Counted from the stretch's first letter, positions 13,676 to 22,504 are shown. The stretch: DNA of 29,129 nt from Bacteroidaceae bacterium (GCA_028709135.1 JAQVXN010000001.1:1-29129); one strand, 5' to 3'. Translations and numbers: made by a program. The notes: generated by a model not told the origin, from the letters alone.

Positions 13676-14430
13676 GCTTGTCTAATAAAATATTGAAACA
13701 ATTTCGGGAAGATACGCATCACGGGATAAAAGACAGGATAATATAAGTGATTGATCTTAAACGCACGACGGCACTGTTTGATACCTTGAAAAACCACCTG
13801 CAAATTTTTGGAAGTAGCTCCACCCGTTCGCATTTTTACCATCACCAAATTCAGATGACGTGTATAAATATGATAACGCTCATACAATCTCAACATCAAT
13901 TCAAAATCCGCAGAAAGCGTAAAAGAAGTATTAAAACCTCCACTTCTCAGGAAAACTTCTTTTTTCAAATATAATGTGGGATGAGCCGGATGCCATCCAC
14001 GTGAAAAGGCACCGGGCCTATACTCTTTCGTTTTCCAATAACGTATGACTTTATCCGTATGAACAGGATCCACATAATAGAGGTCTCCATGAACACCATC
14101 CAAACCGGGTTCTCTCTTAAAAGCACCCGCAACCTCTGAAATAATATGATTGGAAGCAAAGAAATCATCTGCATTCAAGAGCCCCAAAACTTCCCCTGTA
14201 GCCATTTTAACACCTTTGTTCATGGCATCATATATGCCTTTATCCGGTTCAGAAATCAAAACATTGATTCGATTCTTATAGTGGCTTAAAATCTCTAATG
14301 TTCCATCATTGCTGCCTCCGTCTATTACCACATATTCTATATCCGGGTAATCTTGCGAAAGAACGCTTTTGATAGTGTTTTCAAGCGTTTTAGCACAATT
14401 GTATGTAACTGTAATAATTGAAATCTTCAT
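13669..14430 (-). CDS. Glycosyltransferase family 2
   Basis: A GT-A fold transferase of about 253 residues that moves a sugar from a nucleotide donor, probably to an envelope polysaccharide or lipid acceptor; the substrates are unknown. Motifs: KISIITVTYNCAKTLENTI at the N-terminus, VVIDGGSNDGT (about 35-44, donor binding), KGIYDAMNKG (about 64-73), and NADDFF (about 86-91, the DxD-type metal site). It resembles WcaA/PGL-type GT2 enzymes. The frame is open to 14478, but ATG 14430 is chosen because the family N-terminus begins there; the longer start would overlap mlaF. It lies 25 bases after the mlaF stop and ends in a strong terminator, so it is the last gene of the mlaEF transcript. Functional linkage to lipid transport is not established. 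Confidence 0.9.
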   Translation of the reverse strand: MKISIITVTYNCAKTLENTIKSVLSQDYPDIEYVVIDGGSNDGTLEILSHYKNRINVLISEPDKGIYDAMNKGVKMATGEVLGLLNADDFFASNHIISEVAGAFKREPGLDGVHGDLYYVDPVHTDKVIRYWKTKEYRPGAFSRGWHPAHPTLYLKKEVFLRSGGFNTSFTLSADFELMLRLYERYHIYTRHLNLVMVKMRTGGATSKNLQVVFQGIKQCRRAFKINHLYYPVFYPVMRIFPKLFQYFIRQAK

Positions 14431-14455
14431 AAATAAGTTTGTCGTGGCTTTTTTA

Positions 14456-15226
14456 TTACTGCAGTTCGTTTTCTTCAATATTCTTCTTCATTTGTTTACT
14501 GAAATCGGAAGCAAAGATAAAATCATTTAAACGCTGATTTTTAGAAGTTAGAATTTCTTTATTTGTACCTTGCCATTCCTTATTACCCTTATATATAAAC
14601 AAAATATTTTCACCTATATCCATTACCGAATTCATATCGTGTGTATTCACGATAGTAGTCATACTGTTTTCCACTGTAATTTCGTGAATCAACTGGTCAA
14701 TTACTATAGATGTCTTGGGATCAAGGCCAGAATTAGGCTCATCGCAAAAAAGATACTTAGGCTTCATCGAAATAGCCCTCGCAATAGCAGCACGTTTTTG
14801 CATGCCACCACTAAGTTCTGCAGGCAATTTGTTCTGTGCCTCTACTAGATTCACACGATCCAAACAATCCAGAGCCCGTTTTTTGCGTTCTTTCAGCGAC
14901 AGAGTAGAAAACATATCAAGTGGAAACATTACATTTTCAAGAACCGTAAGTGAATCAAATAAGGCAGAACTTTGAAAAAGCATGCCCATTTCGCGTCGCA
15001 GTTGCGTGCGTTCATTTTTATTCATTTTTACGAAGTCGCGACCATCATAAAGGACCTCTCCCACTGTAGGCTCCAATAGGCCAACAACGCAATTCATCAG
15101 CACAGTTTTACCAGACCCACTCTGACCTATTATCAGATTTGTTTTGCCATCAAAAAAAGTACAATTAATATTGTGCAGAACCTTTTTATCAGGAAACTCT
15201 TTGCTCAAGGATTTTATTTCTATCAT
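14456..15226 (-). CDS. mlaF: MCE-type phospholipid ABC transporter, ATP-binding protein
   Basis: Cytoplasmic ATPase of the Mla/MCE lipid transport system that moves phospholipids between inner and outer membranes. The 256 residues carry Walker A GQSGSGKT (about 34-41), the Q-loop around MLFQSSALFDSL, the signature LSGGMQKRAAIARA (about 138-151), and Walker B YLFCDEPNSGLDP with the D-loop. The signature variant GGMQKR and the SALFDSLTV segment are typical of MlaF/Ttg2A. Its start follows the mlaE stop with no gap, indicating coupling. The periplasmic MCE protein (mlaD) usually encoded downstream is absent here, replaced by a glycosyltransferase gene. Confidence 0.93.
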   Translation of the reverse strand: MIEIKSLSKEFPDKKVLHNINCTFFDGKTNLIIGQSGSGKTVLMNCVVGLLEPTVGEVLYDGRDFVKMNKNERTQLRREMGMLFQSSALFDSLTVLENVMFPLDMFSTLSLKERKKRALDCLDRVNLVEAQNKLPAELSGGMQKRAAIARAISMKPKYLFCDEPNSGLDPKTSIVIDQLIHEITVENSMTTIVNTHDMNSVMDIGENILFIYKGNKEWQGTNKEILTSKNQRLNDFIFASDFSKQMKKNIEENELQ

Positions 15227-15973
15227 TTACGAAAGCATTTCTGTTAGAAAAATATCGGAGAACAAGATCAGCACACTGCTCGAAACAACTGCATTTGTAC
15301 TGGCTTTTCCAACTTCTATGGAACCTCCTTTCACGTAGTAGCCGTAATAAGAAGACACACTGGCAATAATAAAGGCAAAAAAGATAGACTTCACCACACC
15401 CATCCAAAAAAACCACTGCGTAAAATCGTGCTGCATGCCCGCTGTCAAATCAGCCGGTGTAATAATGTGACCTATATAAGCCGTAGCATAGGCCCCAACA
15501 ATACCAGATGCGACACTAAATGTGACCAGAATAGGTATCATGGTGACAATGGCCAGAATTTTAGGTAAAATCAGAAAATTAGCAGAGTTAACTCCCATAA
15601 TCTCAAGTGCATCTATTTGCTGTGTAACCCGCATAGTGCCTAGTTCCGAAGCAATATTGGACCCAATCTTTCCAGACAAAATAAGGCACATGATGGAGGA
15701 GGAAAATTCCAGTAACATGATTTCGCGCGTCGTATAACCGGACACCCATAACGGCATCCAAGGGCTCTGCACATTCACCTTGATTTGAATACAAATAACA
15801 GCACCGATAAAAAAAGAAATCAGTAGGACGATTCCGATTGAATTAATGCCCAACTGATATATCTCCCTGTAATAATTTTTGAAAAACATCTTCATACGTT
15901 CAGGACGTTGAAAAGTACGCCCCATCAAGCACAGATATCTTCCTAAAGAATATAAGAATTTATATACCAGCAT
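15227..15973 (-). CDS. mlaE: MCE-type phospholipid ABC transporter, permease
   Basis: Inner-membrane permease paired with the MlaF ATPase. The 248-residue protein has the MlaE layout: an amphipathic N-terminal region (LGRYLCLMGRTFQRPERM, the interface helix), then several hydrophobic segments (IGIVLLISFFIGAVICIQI, a central ILPKILAIVTMIPILVTFSVA, and FFWMGVVKSIFFAFIIASVS). The conserved ELGTMRVTQQIDALEIMG loop contacts the ATPase. The C-terminal GGSIEVGKASTNAVVSS segment is also family-typical. First gene of the operon; a minus-strand -7 box is at 16075-16082. Confidence 0.93.
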   Translation of the reverse strand: MLVYKFLYSLGRYLCLMGRTFQRPERMKMFFKNYYREIYQLGINSIGIVLLISFFIGAVICIQIKVNVQSPWMPLWVSGYTTREIMLLEFSSSIMCLILSGKIGSNIASELGTMRVTQQIDALEIMGVNSANFLILPKILAIVTMIPILVTFSVASGIVGAYATAYIGHIITPADLTAGMQHDFTQWFFWMGVVKSIFFAFIIASVSSYYGYYVKGGSIEVGKASTNAVVSSSVLILFSDIFLTEMLS

Positions 15974-16074
15974 CTTCTTATTAACCTATTTCTTTATTAC
16001 TCAAATCCAGACCAATAAAGTTATCCGGATACACATTTTCATAACAGCACAACAAATGCACTGTCTATTTACTG

Positions 16075-16082
16075 CAAATGTA
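16075..16082 (-). promoter_or_regulatory. -7 box upstream of mlaE
   Basis: Minus-strand TACATTTG matches TAnnTTTG. It lies about 100 bp before the mlaE start. No TTG is seen at the expected -33 distance. Confidence 0.5.
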
Positions 16083-16153
16083 GCAAAAACATTAGGATTT
16101 CTCTTTAAATTCAAAAACTTTTTGCTTTAGTCCTTTATTAAATTCAAAATCAT

Positions 16154-16161
16154 TACTTTTG
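16154..16161 (+). promoter_or_regulatory. -7 box upstream of lptB
   Basis: TACTTTTG matches TAnnTTTG, 32 bp before the lptB ATG. The leader contains ACAGGGG, a possible weak ribosome-binding sequence. The -33 element is not clear. Confidence 0.55.
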
Positions 16162-16193
16162 CGGAAATAATCAGAAGAGTTACAGGGGACATC

Positions 16194-16991
16194 ATGGATA
16201 CGACCGAGAATAAAGGACAAAACAAGATGACACTTCGTGCGGAGCATCTTGTAAAAAAATATGGCAAACGCACTGTAGTCAACGATGTTAACTACGAAGT
16301 AAAGCAGGGCGAAATTGTCGGATTACTTGGTCCCAATGGCGCTGGAAAGACTACCTCTTTCTATATGACCACAGGACTTATTGTACCTAATGGAGGTAAA
16401 ATATTTTTGGACAATCATGATATCACCACAGCACCTGTTTATAAACGGGCACGCCACGGCATAGCCTATTTGGCGCAAGAGGCTTCGGTATTCCGTAAAA
16501 TGACCGTAGAAGACAATATTGCCTCTATTCTGGAAATGACAGGAAAGCCCAAAGCCTATCAACGCGAAAAGTTAGAAAGTCTGATCTCAGAATTCAGACT
16601 TGAGAAAGTCCGTAAGAACTTAGGTGACCGTCTTTCAGGAGGAGAACGACGCAGAACAGAAATTGCACGTTGTTTGGCCATTGACCCTAAATTCATTATG
16701 CTAGACGAACCTTTTGCCGGCGTAGATCCCATTGCAGTGGAAGACATTCAGCGTATTGTCTGGAAATTAAAATATCGCAACATAGGTATTCTCATCACGG
16801 ATCATAATGTTGAAGAGACTCTTTGCATTACAGACCGCGCCTATCTGCTCTTTGAAGGACGCATCCTTTTTCAAGGTTCGCCTGAAGAATTGGCGTCCAA
16901 TCAGATCGTGCGCGAAAAATACCTCACGACAAGTTTTGTGCTCCGCAAAAAAGATTTTTCTTCCCTACAAGAGGATGAAGAAGAAAATTAA
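16194..16991 (+). CDS. lptB: Lipopolysaccharide export ABC transporter ATP-binding protein
   Basis: ATPase of the LptB2FG complex that extracts LPS from the inner membrane. The 265 residues include Walker A GPNGAGKT (about 46-53), the family-typical GIAYLAQEASVFRKMTVEDNI segment (Q-loop about 95), the signature LSGGERRRTEIARC (about 147-160), Walker B FIMLDEPFAGVDP (about 168-179), and the H-loop TDHNVEETL. YLAQEASVFRKMTVEDN and GGERRR distinguish LptB from other ABC ATPases. Start is ATG 16194; a second ATG at 16227 directly precedes the conserved domain and is a plausible alternative. The downstream gene is convergent, so lptB is probably transcribed alone. Confidence 0.95.
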   Translation: MDTTENKGQNKMTLRAEHLVKKYGKRTVVNDVNYEVKQGEIVGLLGPNGAGKTTSFYMTTGLIVPNGGKIFLDNHDITTAPVYKRARHGIAYLAQEASVFRKMTVEDNIASILEMTGKPKAYQREKLESLISEFRLEKVRKNLGDRLSGGERRRTEIARCLAIDPKFIMLDEPFAGVDPIAVEDIQRIVWKLKYRNIGILITDHNVEETLCITDRAYLLFEGRILFQGSPEELASNQIVREKYLTTSFVLRKKDFSSLQEDEEEN

Positions 16992-17035
16992 ATTTCTATA
17001 TTTCCACAAAAGAATCTTTTCTTCATAATTATTTT

Positions 17036-17815
17036 TTACCGCGCCAGAGGGAATACTTTTAAAGCATTTTCAGATGTAATTCGACCTACTTCCTCTGTCG
17101 ATATTTTATATATTTCAGCCAATTTTTCAATGATAGCCAGAAGGAAAGAAGTTTCATTGCGTTTTCCTCTATGTGGTACTGGCGCCATATAGGGTGCGTC
17201 CGTTTCCAACACAAGTCGTGACAGAGGAATAGACTTCAGAACCTCTGGTAAAGAGGATTTCTTAAATGTTACGACGCCACCGATGCCTAACATAAAATGA
17301 TCAAAGTCCAATAATTCGGCAGCTTCCTCAATCGTTCCAGTAAAACAATGGAAGACTCCGGAAATATTACAATTTCGATATGGTTCCAAACACTGCATTA
17401 ATTCTTTGTGAGCACTGCGGGCGTGAATCATAAGCGGTAGTCCAAAACGTTGAGCCCAGCAGATTTGAAGATCAAAAGCCCGCATCTGATCCTGTACCCG
17501 CGTAGCATTCCAATAAAGGTCCAAGCCCACTTCTCCAATACCGATAAATATATTTGGTTCTTTCAACTGCAATTCCATTTGTTGCAATATTTCCAAATAG
17601 TTTTCAGGCAAATCCTCTGGATGAAGTCCAATCATTGGATAAAACAGTCCACTAAAACGTTTCGACAAATCTGTAACCATTCGCGCAGAGACTAAATCGG
17701 TAGACGGTAAAAAGATTTTGGATGCCCCTGATAAGCGTGCACGTTCAACGACATCTTCAAAATCTGCTGCAAAATCTTCTCCATACAGATGAGCATGAGT
17801 ATCAATAAAGTTCAT
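17036..17815 (-). CDS. tatD: TatD-family metal-dependent DNase
   Basis: Hydrolase of the TatD/YcfH amidohydrolase-fold family, with reported 3'-5' exonuclease or DNase activity. All metal ligands are visible in its 259 residues: His7 and His9 in FIDTHAHL, Glu95 in IGIGEVGLD, His131 in LMIHAR, His156 in GVFHCFTG, and Asp206 in LVLETDAPYM. Its start lies one base after the stop of the polyprenyl synthetase gene, so the two are co-transcribed from the promoter at 18811. It converges on lptB, with 44 bases between them. Which TatD paralogue it is (TatD, YcfH or YjjV) cannot be settled here. Confidence 0.92.
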   Translation of the reverse strand: MNFIDTHAHLYGEDFAADFEDVVERARLSGASKIFLPSTDLVSARMVTDLSKRFSGLFYPMIGLHPEDLPENYLEILQQMELQLKEPNIFIGIGEVGLDLYWNATRVQDQMRAFDLQICWAQRFGLPLMIHARSAHKELMQCLEPYRNCNISGVFHCFTGTIEEAAELLDFDHFMLGIGGVVTFKKSSLPEVLKSIPLSRLVLETDAPYMAPVPHRGKRNETSFLLAIIEKLAEIYKISTEEVGRITSENALKVFPLAR

Positions 17816-17816
17816 T

Positions 17817-18797
17817 TCAATATTTGCGATTAATTAAACTCGCTGCAAAATTCCAAAGTAATTCTTTTCGATCTTCCGGTAATTTTACACTAGATAAACA
17901 CGTACATGCCTCTTCAAAATATTTATTAATGCGATCAATACAAAGTTTGCCAATTCCTAAATGATCATAAATGTTTGTTACTGATTTTATTTTCTCCGTT
18001 TCATCAAACTCCCGTCGCGAAAGCCAATCCATCAAATCTTTTTGTTGGACCTCATTTGCATTATGGTATGCACTAATAAGTAGAAACGTTTTTTTATTAC
18101 AAATAATATCGCCACCTATACGTTTACCGAAGATAGCAGCATTGCCGTATACATCCAAATAGTCATCTTGAAGTTGAAAAGCCAAACCAACTTTTTCTCC
18201 AAATTTATAAAGAGCCTCCACATCTTCTGTCACTCCACCACCCAACATGGCTCCCATTTTTACAGCACATGCTACAAGTACAGACGTTTTCAAACGAATC
18301 ATTTCAATATACTCATCTTCCGTAACATCTGTACGTAACTCAAAATTCATATCATACTGCTGTCCTTCGCCAATGAAAAGAGCTGTTTGAACAAAAAGCT
18401 CCATGATCTCACGAGATACAGGAGAGACTACTGACAAAATCAGCTTTGCCGCCATAACCAACATGGAATCACCAGAAAGAATAGCTGTATTGCTATTCCA
18501 TTTTTTATGAACAGTAGGCATTCCGCGCCGCATCGCCGCTCTATCCATTAAATCATCATGAAGCAATGTATAGTTATGGTAAGTTTCCAATCCCAAAGCC
18601 GCATTCATCACGAGATCTATATCATTTCGATACATGTTATATGCCAGCAACAGGAAAACAGGACGTATGCGCTTACCTCCCATCGAGAGAACGTATCTAA
18701 TTGGTTCATAAAGGCCAACTGGCTCTGCAGGATATTTCATGGCTGCAATAGCGGCGTTTACCTGTTCTAACAATTTCGCAGAATATTCCATCTTCAT
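17817..18797 (-). CDS. Polyprenyl (farnesyl/geranylgeranyl-type) diphosphate synthase
   Basis: Condenses isopentenyl diphosphate with an allylic diphosphate to make isoprenoid chains. About 326 residues. First aspartate-rich motif HDDLMD (about 81-85) followed by RRGMPTVHKKW; second motif QLQDDYLDVYG (about 211-215); the substrate-binding GGKRIRP (about 40-46) is also clear. The sequence suggests a short- to medium-chain enzyme (IspA or GGPP type), but product length cannot be fixed. Start: the frame is open to 18824, but that part overlaps the promoter's -7 box (18811-18818), so ATG 18797 or 18791 is the real start. In operon with tatD. ispH elsewhere in the window supplies the C5 precursors. 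Confidence 0.92.
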   Translation of the reverse strand: MKMEYSAKLLEQVNAAIAAMKYPAEPVGLYEPIRYVLSMGGKRIRPVFLLLAYNMYRNDIDLVMNAALGLETYHNYTLLHDDLMDRAAMRRGMPTVHKKWNSNTAILSGDSMLVMAAKLILSVVSPVSREIMELFVQTALFIGEGQQYDMNFELRTDVTEDEYIEMIRLKTSVLVACAVKMGAMLGGGVTEDVEALYKFGEKVGLAFQLQDDYLDVYGNAAIFGKRIGGDIICNKKTFLLISAYHNANEVQQKDLMDWLSRREFDETEKIKSVTNIYDHLGIGKLCIDRINKYFEEACTCLSSVKLPEDRKELLWNFAASLINRKY

Positions 18798-18810
18798 CTT
18801 TTTTACTCGG

Positions 18811-18841
18811 CAAAGATAGTGCAACTTGAGAGAAGTACAAA
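18811..18841 (-). promoter_or_regulatory. Promoter of the polyprenyl synthetase-tatD operon
   Basis: Minus-strand TATCTTTG (plus 18811-18818), with TTTG (plus 18838-18841) 19 bp upstream. It decides the translation start of the synthetase gene, since any start upstream of about 18805 would fall inside or before the promoter. Confidence 0.75.
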
Positions 18842-18947
18842 ACCAGAAGTGGTGCTTTTTATTTTGGTACGACGGAAAGCAAAGCGCTTTATATTAATAT
18901 TTAGGTAAAAAGATAAAGTAGTAAATAGGAGGGATATCTTACTAAAA

Positions 18948-19736
18948 TTACTCACTCATTTCAAATACAACGGGTAGAGTAACCTGAGAACGAATGGCAC
19001 GCCCATATTTTTGAGCCGGGATCCATTTTGGCATCAAACTTATCACACGCAATACCTCATGATTCAGTTGAGGACCTGCACTCTTCAAAATTCTTGGATC
19101 TGAAATTTTACCATTTGGTTCCACAATAAAAGCGACCTCAACCGTTCCTGCTATATGACGCCGTACACAGTCCGGTGGATAAACCATATTCTGATTAAGC
19201 CATCTCATAAAAGCCATGAGTCCTGTAGGATAGCGTGGAATGGAATCCAAAATAACGCCATCAGTTTGTTCTGTCGATTTAGCCAAATCTAATTTTGCTT
19301 CCTTACGCAACGTTTCAATAGAATCAATCGGCAAGTCCTTAATTTTTTCAGGATCAATTGTCATATCCTGAGGATGAAAAATTGTAGCTACTTCTTTTTC
19401 GGTTTCTTTCTGTTCTTTCAAGTTCTTCACTTTCTTGGCCAGCTTGGGCTGAGATTTGTGAGGTTCGCGACGTGGCGGACGTGCTTCCTTAATACGCAAA
19501 CCGTCGAAACGAGCCATTTTCTTCACTGGATCCACTTGTTGCTGTGGTTGTCGCGTCAAAATCAAAACAACTAATGGTGGAACTGAAATGAATAGAAAAA
19601 TAGAAATAATCACAGTCAATGCAACTCTGTAACGATGACCGGTTTGAGCACGCAAAACATAAGCACCGTATTTTTTATTGCGATGCTTAAAAATTAAATC
19701 ACACCATTTTTTACTATATATTTCGTTATCACCCAT
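18948..19736 (-). CDS. Energy transducer TonB-like protein
   Basis: Inner-membrane-anchored protein that couples the proton-motive force to outer-membrane transport. In 262 residues: a cytoplasmic N-terminus with the Bacteroidetes-typical NKKYGAYVLRAQTG segment (about 20-35), one transmembrane helix (VALTVIISIFLFISVPPLVV), and a basic, proline-containing periplasmic linker (RPPRREPHKSQPKLAKKVKN). The C-terminal TonB domain (about 180-260) has GTVEVAFIVEPNGKISDPRI and a final beta strand QVTLPVVFEM. ExbB/ExbD genes are not in the window. It has its own promoter (-7 box at 19840-19847) with a leader of about 95 nt. The receptor it serves cannot be inferred. Confidence 0.92.
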   Translation of the reverse strand: MGDNEIYSKKWCDLIFKHRNKKYGAYVLRAQTGHRYRVALTVIISIFLFISVPPLVVLILTRQPQQQVDPVKKMARFDGLRIKEARPPRREPHKSQPKLAKKVKNLKEQKETEKEVATIFHPQDMTIDPEKIKDLPIDSIETLRKEAKLDLAKSTEQTDGVILDSIPRYPTGLMAFMRWLNQNMVYPPDCVRRHIAGTVEVAFIVEPNGKISDPRILKSAGPQLNHEVLRVISLMPKWIPAQKYGRAIRSQVTLPVVFEMSE

Positions 19737-19839
19737 TCGCTACCCAGCATCTAAAAAACCAAGTAAGAAAAAAATCATTGCGCACCCTAAAACACAACTT
19801 TTTACGTTATAATGATGCAGACCGAGGCATTTCTCACTG

Positions 19840-19847
19840 CAAAAGTA
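19840..19847 (-). promoter_or_regulatory. -7 box upstream of the TonB-like gene
   Basis: Minus-strand TACTTTTG matches TAnnTTTG. It lies back to back with the porQ box, 23 bases away on the other strand. No clear -33 element. Confidence 0.5.
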
Positions 19848-19869
19848 ACGCAGATATTCTAAAATAGAG

Positions 19870-19877
19870 TAACTTTG
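19870..19877 (+). promoter_or_regulatory. -7 box upstream of porQ
   Basis: TAACTTTG matches TAnnTTTG and lies 22 bp before the ATG at 19899. It overlaps an in-frame TTG at 19875, arguing against that codon as the start. Confidence 0.55.
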
Positions 19878-19898
19878 AAGTCAAATTTTGGTAATTGC

Positions 19899-20876
19899 AT
19901 GAAAAAAGGTAGAATTATCTTGATTCTCCTATGTTTGTCACAAGCTGTTTGGGCGCAGGAAGGTTCATCAATATTCAATTTCTTGAAAATTCCCGTGTCA
20001 GCGCATGCTGCAGCATTAGGAGGAGACAATGTGTCGTTAAAGCTGGACGATCCTACTCTGATTTTCGGCAATCCTGCTACAGCTGCACAAATTAACGACA
20101 TGTCGTTTAACTTAAACTACATGACATATCTGGGGGATACAAAAGTAGTAAGCGCCTCTGCTGTGAAAGTTTTTAGCGTAAGACACACCGTGGGATTGAC
20201 AACACGTTTGTTTGACTACGGTTCCATGGACGAAACGGACGAAAACGGGAACGTTATCGGCAGTTTTTCGGCAAAAGATATGGCACTTTCCGCACTCTAC
20301 AGTTATACCATGGGCAACGGCCTTGTAGGCGGCGCAAGTTTGAGTTTTATCAACTCCAAATATGCTGAATATTCTGCCACTTCCGTCGCAGTAGACTTAG
20401 GTCTGCACTATTATAACGACAGCAAAGATTTTTCCGCAGGTTTGGTATTGAAAAACATCGGTACACAAATTTCATCTTTCTATGATGACCGCACAGAGCA
20501 TTTGCCTTTTGACTTGCAGGCCGGTATCACCCACAAAATCCAACATGCACCATTTCGTTTCTCCATTACATTAAAAGATTTGACGCGATGGTCGCAAAAT
20601 TATTATTTTAATCCTGAGGGAAAAAACAGTCTCGGACGTAAAATATTTAATCACGTGGTTGTAGGTGCTGATTTTTTGCCTACAGACAATACTTACATTG
20701 CTCTGGGCTACAACGTACGCCGAGGTAACGAGTTGAAAGCTGCCGGAGCTGGGCACGGAGCTGGATGGTCTTTTGGAGGAGGTCTCCAGATGGCTCACTT
20801 TAAGCTAGGCATTTCTTATGCCAAATATCATGTCGATGTTTCTTCTCTATTATTCAATCTATCTTACAGCCTATAA
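19899..20876 (+). CDS. porQ: Type IX secretion system protein PorQ
   Basis: Outer-membrane beta-barrel protein associated with the type IX secretion system of Bacteroidota. About 325 residues with a signal peptide (MKKGRIILILLCLSQAVWA, cleaved before QEGSS). The mature start SSIFNFLKIPVSAHAAALGG and the following GNPATAA segment are the PorQ/PorV-type signature. Amphipathic strands run throughout, ending in an aromatic-poor LFNLSYSL. The downstream genes cmk and ispH occur in the same order next to porQ in Porphyromonas gingivalis, as I recall, which supports the call. ATG 19899 is chosen because the signal peptide begins there. No other T9SS gene is in the window. Confidence 0.88.
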   Translation: MKKGRIILILLCLSQAVWAQEGSSIFNFLKIPVSAHAAALGGDNVSLKLDDPTLIFGNPATAAQINDMSFNLNYMTYLGDTKVVSASAVKVFSVRHTVGLTTRLFDYGSMDETDENGNVIGSFSAKDMALSALYSYTMGNGLVGGASLSFINSKYAEYSATSVAVDLGLHYYNDSKDFSAGLVLKNIGTQISSFYDDRTEHLPFDLQAGITHKIQHAPFRFSITLKDLTRWSQNYYFNPEGKNSLGRKIFNHVVVGADFLPTDNTYIALGYNVRRGNELKAAGAGHGAGWSFGGGLQMAHFKLGISYAKYHVDVSSLLFNLSYSL

Positions 20877-20891
20877 ATTACATCTTCATAA

Positions 20892-21584
20892 ATGAAAAAG
20901 ATTATTATTGCCGTTGATGGTTATTCTTCTTGTGGTAAGAGTACCATGGCCAAACAATTGGCTAAAGAAATTGGCTACATATACGTTGACAGCGGTGCGA
21001 TGTATCGCGCCGTTACCTTGCTAGCATTAAGAGCAAAATTATTTTCTACAGACGGAAAGATTCAAGAAAAGCAATTGAAGGCTCTTTTGCCCAAGATGCA
21101 AATTTCTTTCAAATACAATGCAGAAACGGGAATGCCTAATACCTATTTAAATAATGAGAATGTAGAAAAAGAAATTCGCACAATGGTCGTTTCTTCCCAC
21201 GTTAGTCCCATTGCCGTATTGTCTGAAGTACGTGCTGCCCTGGTAGCTCAACAACAGCAAATGGGAAAAGAAAAAGGTATCATCATGGATGGTCGTGACA
21301 TTGGAACAACTGTTTTTCCAAATGCCGAAATGAAAGTTTTTGTTACTGCTTCACCTGAAATACGCGCTCAGCGGCGTTTTGACGAATTGAAATCTAATGG
21401 ACAGAATGCTTCTTTTGACGACGTATTGAAAAATGTTGAAAATCGCGATTATATTGACTCTCACCGCGAAATAAGCCCCTTACGGCAAGCTTCTGACGCC
21501 GTAGTTTTGGACAATAGCCACCTCACACGCGAAGAACAATTAAACTGGCTACTCAATCTCTATCACCAACGCACTACAGAATAA
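20892..21584 (+). CDS. cmk: Cytidylate kinase
   Basis: Phosphorylates CMP and dCMP to the diphosphates with ATP. 230 residues, typical for bacterial Cmk. P-loop GYSSCGKST (about 10-18), VDSGAMYRAVT (nucleoside monophosphate site, about 32-42), GRDIGTTVFP (the conserved GRDIGT motif), and the lid region RAQRRFDEL. It lies 15 bases after porQ and 7 before ispH on the same strand, so the three genes form one transcript. Recycling of CMP links it to nucleotide and lipid synthesis; the pairing with porQ is conserved synteny rather than an evident functional link. Confidence 0.97.
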   Translation: MKKIIIAVDGYSSCGKSTMAKQLAKEIGYIYVDSGAMYRAVTLLALRAKLFSTDGKIQEKQLKALLPKMQISFKYNAETGMPNTYLNNENVEKEIRTMVVSSHVSPIAVLSEVRAALVAQQQQMGKEKGIIMDGRDIGTTVFPNAEMKVFVTASPEIRAQRRFDELKSNGQNASFDDVLKNVENRDYIDSHREISPLRQASDAVVLDNSHLTREEQLNWLLNLYHQRTTE

Positions 21585-21591
21585 TCCTGTT

Positions 21592-22449
21592 GTGAATATT
21601 CAAATTGAAATAGACGAAGCTTCCGGTTTTTGTTTCGGTGTTACCACCGCCATTCGCAAAGCCGAAGAAGAACTCACCAAAGGCCACCGCCTTTACTGTT
21701 TAGGCGACATCGTGCACAATGGAAAAGAAGTAGAGCGTCTTCGTGAAATGGGCCTCATAACTATTGACCACCAACATTTTGCTCATCTTCATGACGTTAA
21801 AGTTTTGCTCCGTGCCCACGGGGAACCACCTAAAACTTACGAAATTGCTAAAAAAAACAATATCGAAATCATTGATGCCACATGTCCGGTTGTTCTTCAA
21901 CTTCAAAAACGCATCAAACACGAGTATGACTTACAAGGCAATACTCAAATTGCCATTTTTGGGAAGAAGGGACATGCCGAAGTTCTCGGTCTTGTAGGTC
22001 AAACTGAAGGCAACGCCATTGTGTTGGACAAACCAAGTGATGTAGAGAATTTAGACTTTCATCGCAACATCCGCCTCTTTTCTCAAACCACAAAACCTCT
22101 TGACAAATTTCGCAACCTTGTTAGTTATATTGAGCAACATATTGTACCACCTGCTACTTTCGAATTTTTCGATACCATTTGTCGACAGGTTTCGGGACGA
22201 ATGCCTCAATTAATGGAATTTGCAGCTTGCCATGATGCCATTCTCTTTGTTTGCGGCAAAAAAAGTTCAAACGGGCGCATGCTTTACGAAGCCTGTCGTT
22301 CTGTCAATCCTCACTCCTATTTTGTCACCGGTCCGGATGATATTGATTTCTCTTTACTGCAAAATGTTTGCACATTGGGCATTTGTGGAGCCACTTCTAC
22401 GCCTAAATGGTTGATGAAGGAGTGCAAAAACGCCATTCTTGAGCATTAA
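21592..22449 (+). CDS. ispH: 4-hydroxy-3-methylbut-2-enyl diphosphate reductase
   Basis: Iron-sulfur enzyme for the last step of the methylerythritol phosphate pathway, giving IPP and DMAPP. The 285 residues contain the three conserved cluster cysteines: Cys14 in SGFCFGV, Cys98 in IDATCPVV, and Cys197 in FDTICRQVSGRM. Substrate-binding motifs such as RAHGEPP and GKKGHAEVLG are also present. The start is GTG at 21592 (reading NIQIEIDEASGFCFG); no ATG fits the family N-terminus. It follows cmk after 7 bases. The C5 units feed the polyprenyl synthetase encoded at 17817-18797. A hairpin terminator follows directly. Confidence 0.96.
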   Translation: MNIQIEIDEASGFCFGVTTAIRKAEEELTKGHRLYCLGDIVHNGKEVERLREMGLITIDHQHFAHLHDVKVLLRAHGEPPKTYEIAKKNNIEIIDATCPVVLQLQKRIKHEYDLQGNTQIAIFGKKGHAEVLGLVGQTEGNAIVLDKPSDVENLDFHRNIRLFSQTTKPLDKFRNLVSYIEQHIVPPATFEFFDTICRQVSGRMPQLMEFAACHDAILFVCGKKSSNGRMLYEACRSVNPHSYFVTGPDDIDFSLLQNVCTLGICGATSTPKWLMKECKNAILEH

Positions 22450-22455
22450 AAAACC

Positions 22456-22490
22456 GCAGTTTGAAAACTGCAGTCTTTTATTTGATTTTC
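22456..22490 (+). terminator. Terminator after ispH
   Basis: A 6-bp stem GCAGTT (22456-22461), loop TGAA, AACTGC (22466-22471), followed by the T-rich GTCTTTTATTTGATTTT. It lies between convergent ispH and meaB, 7 bases past the ispH stop. Confidence 0.65.
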
Positions 22491-22504
22491 TAGAAATTCT
22501 GTGC

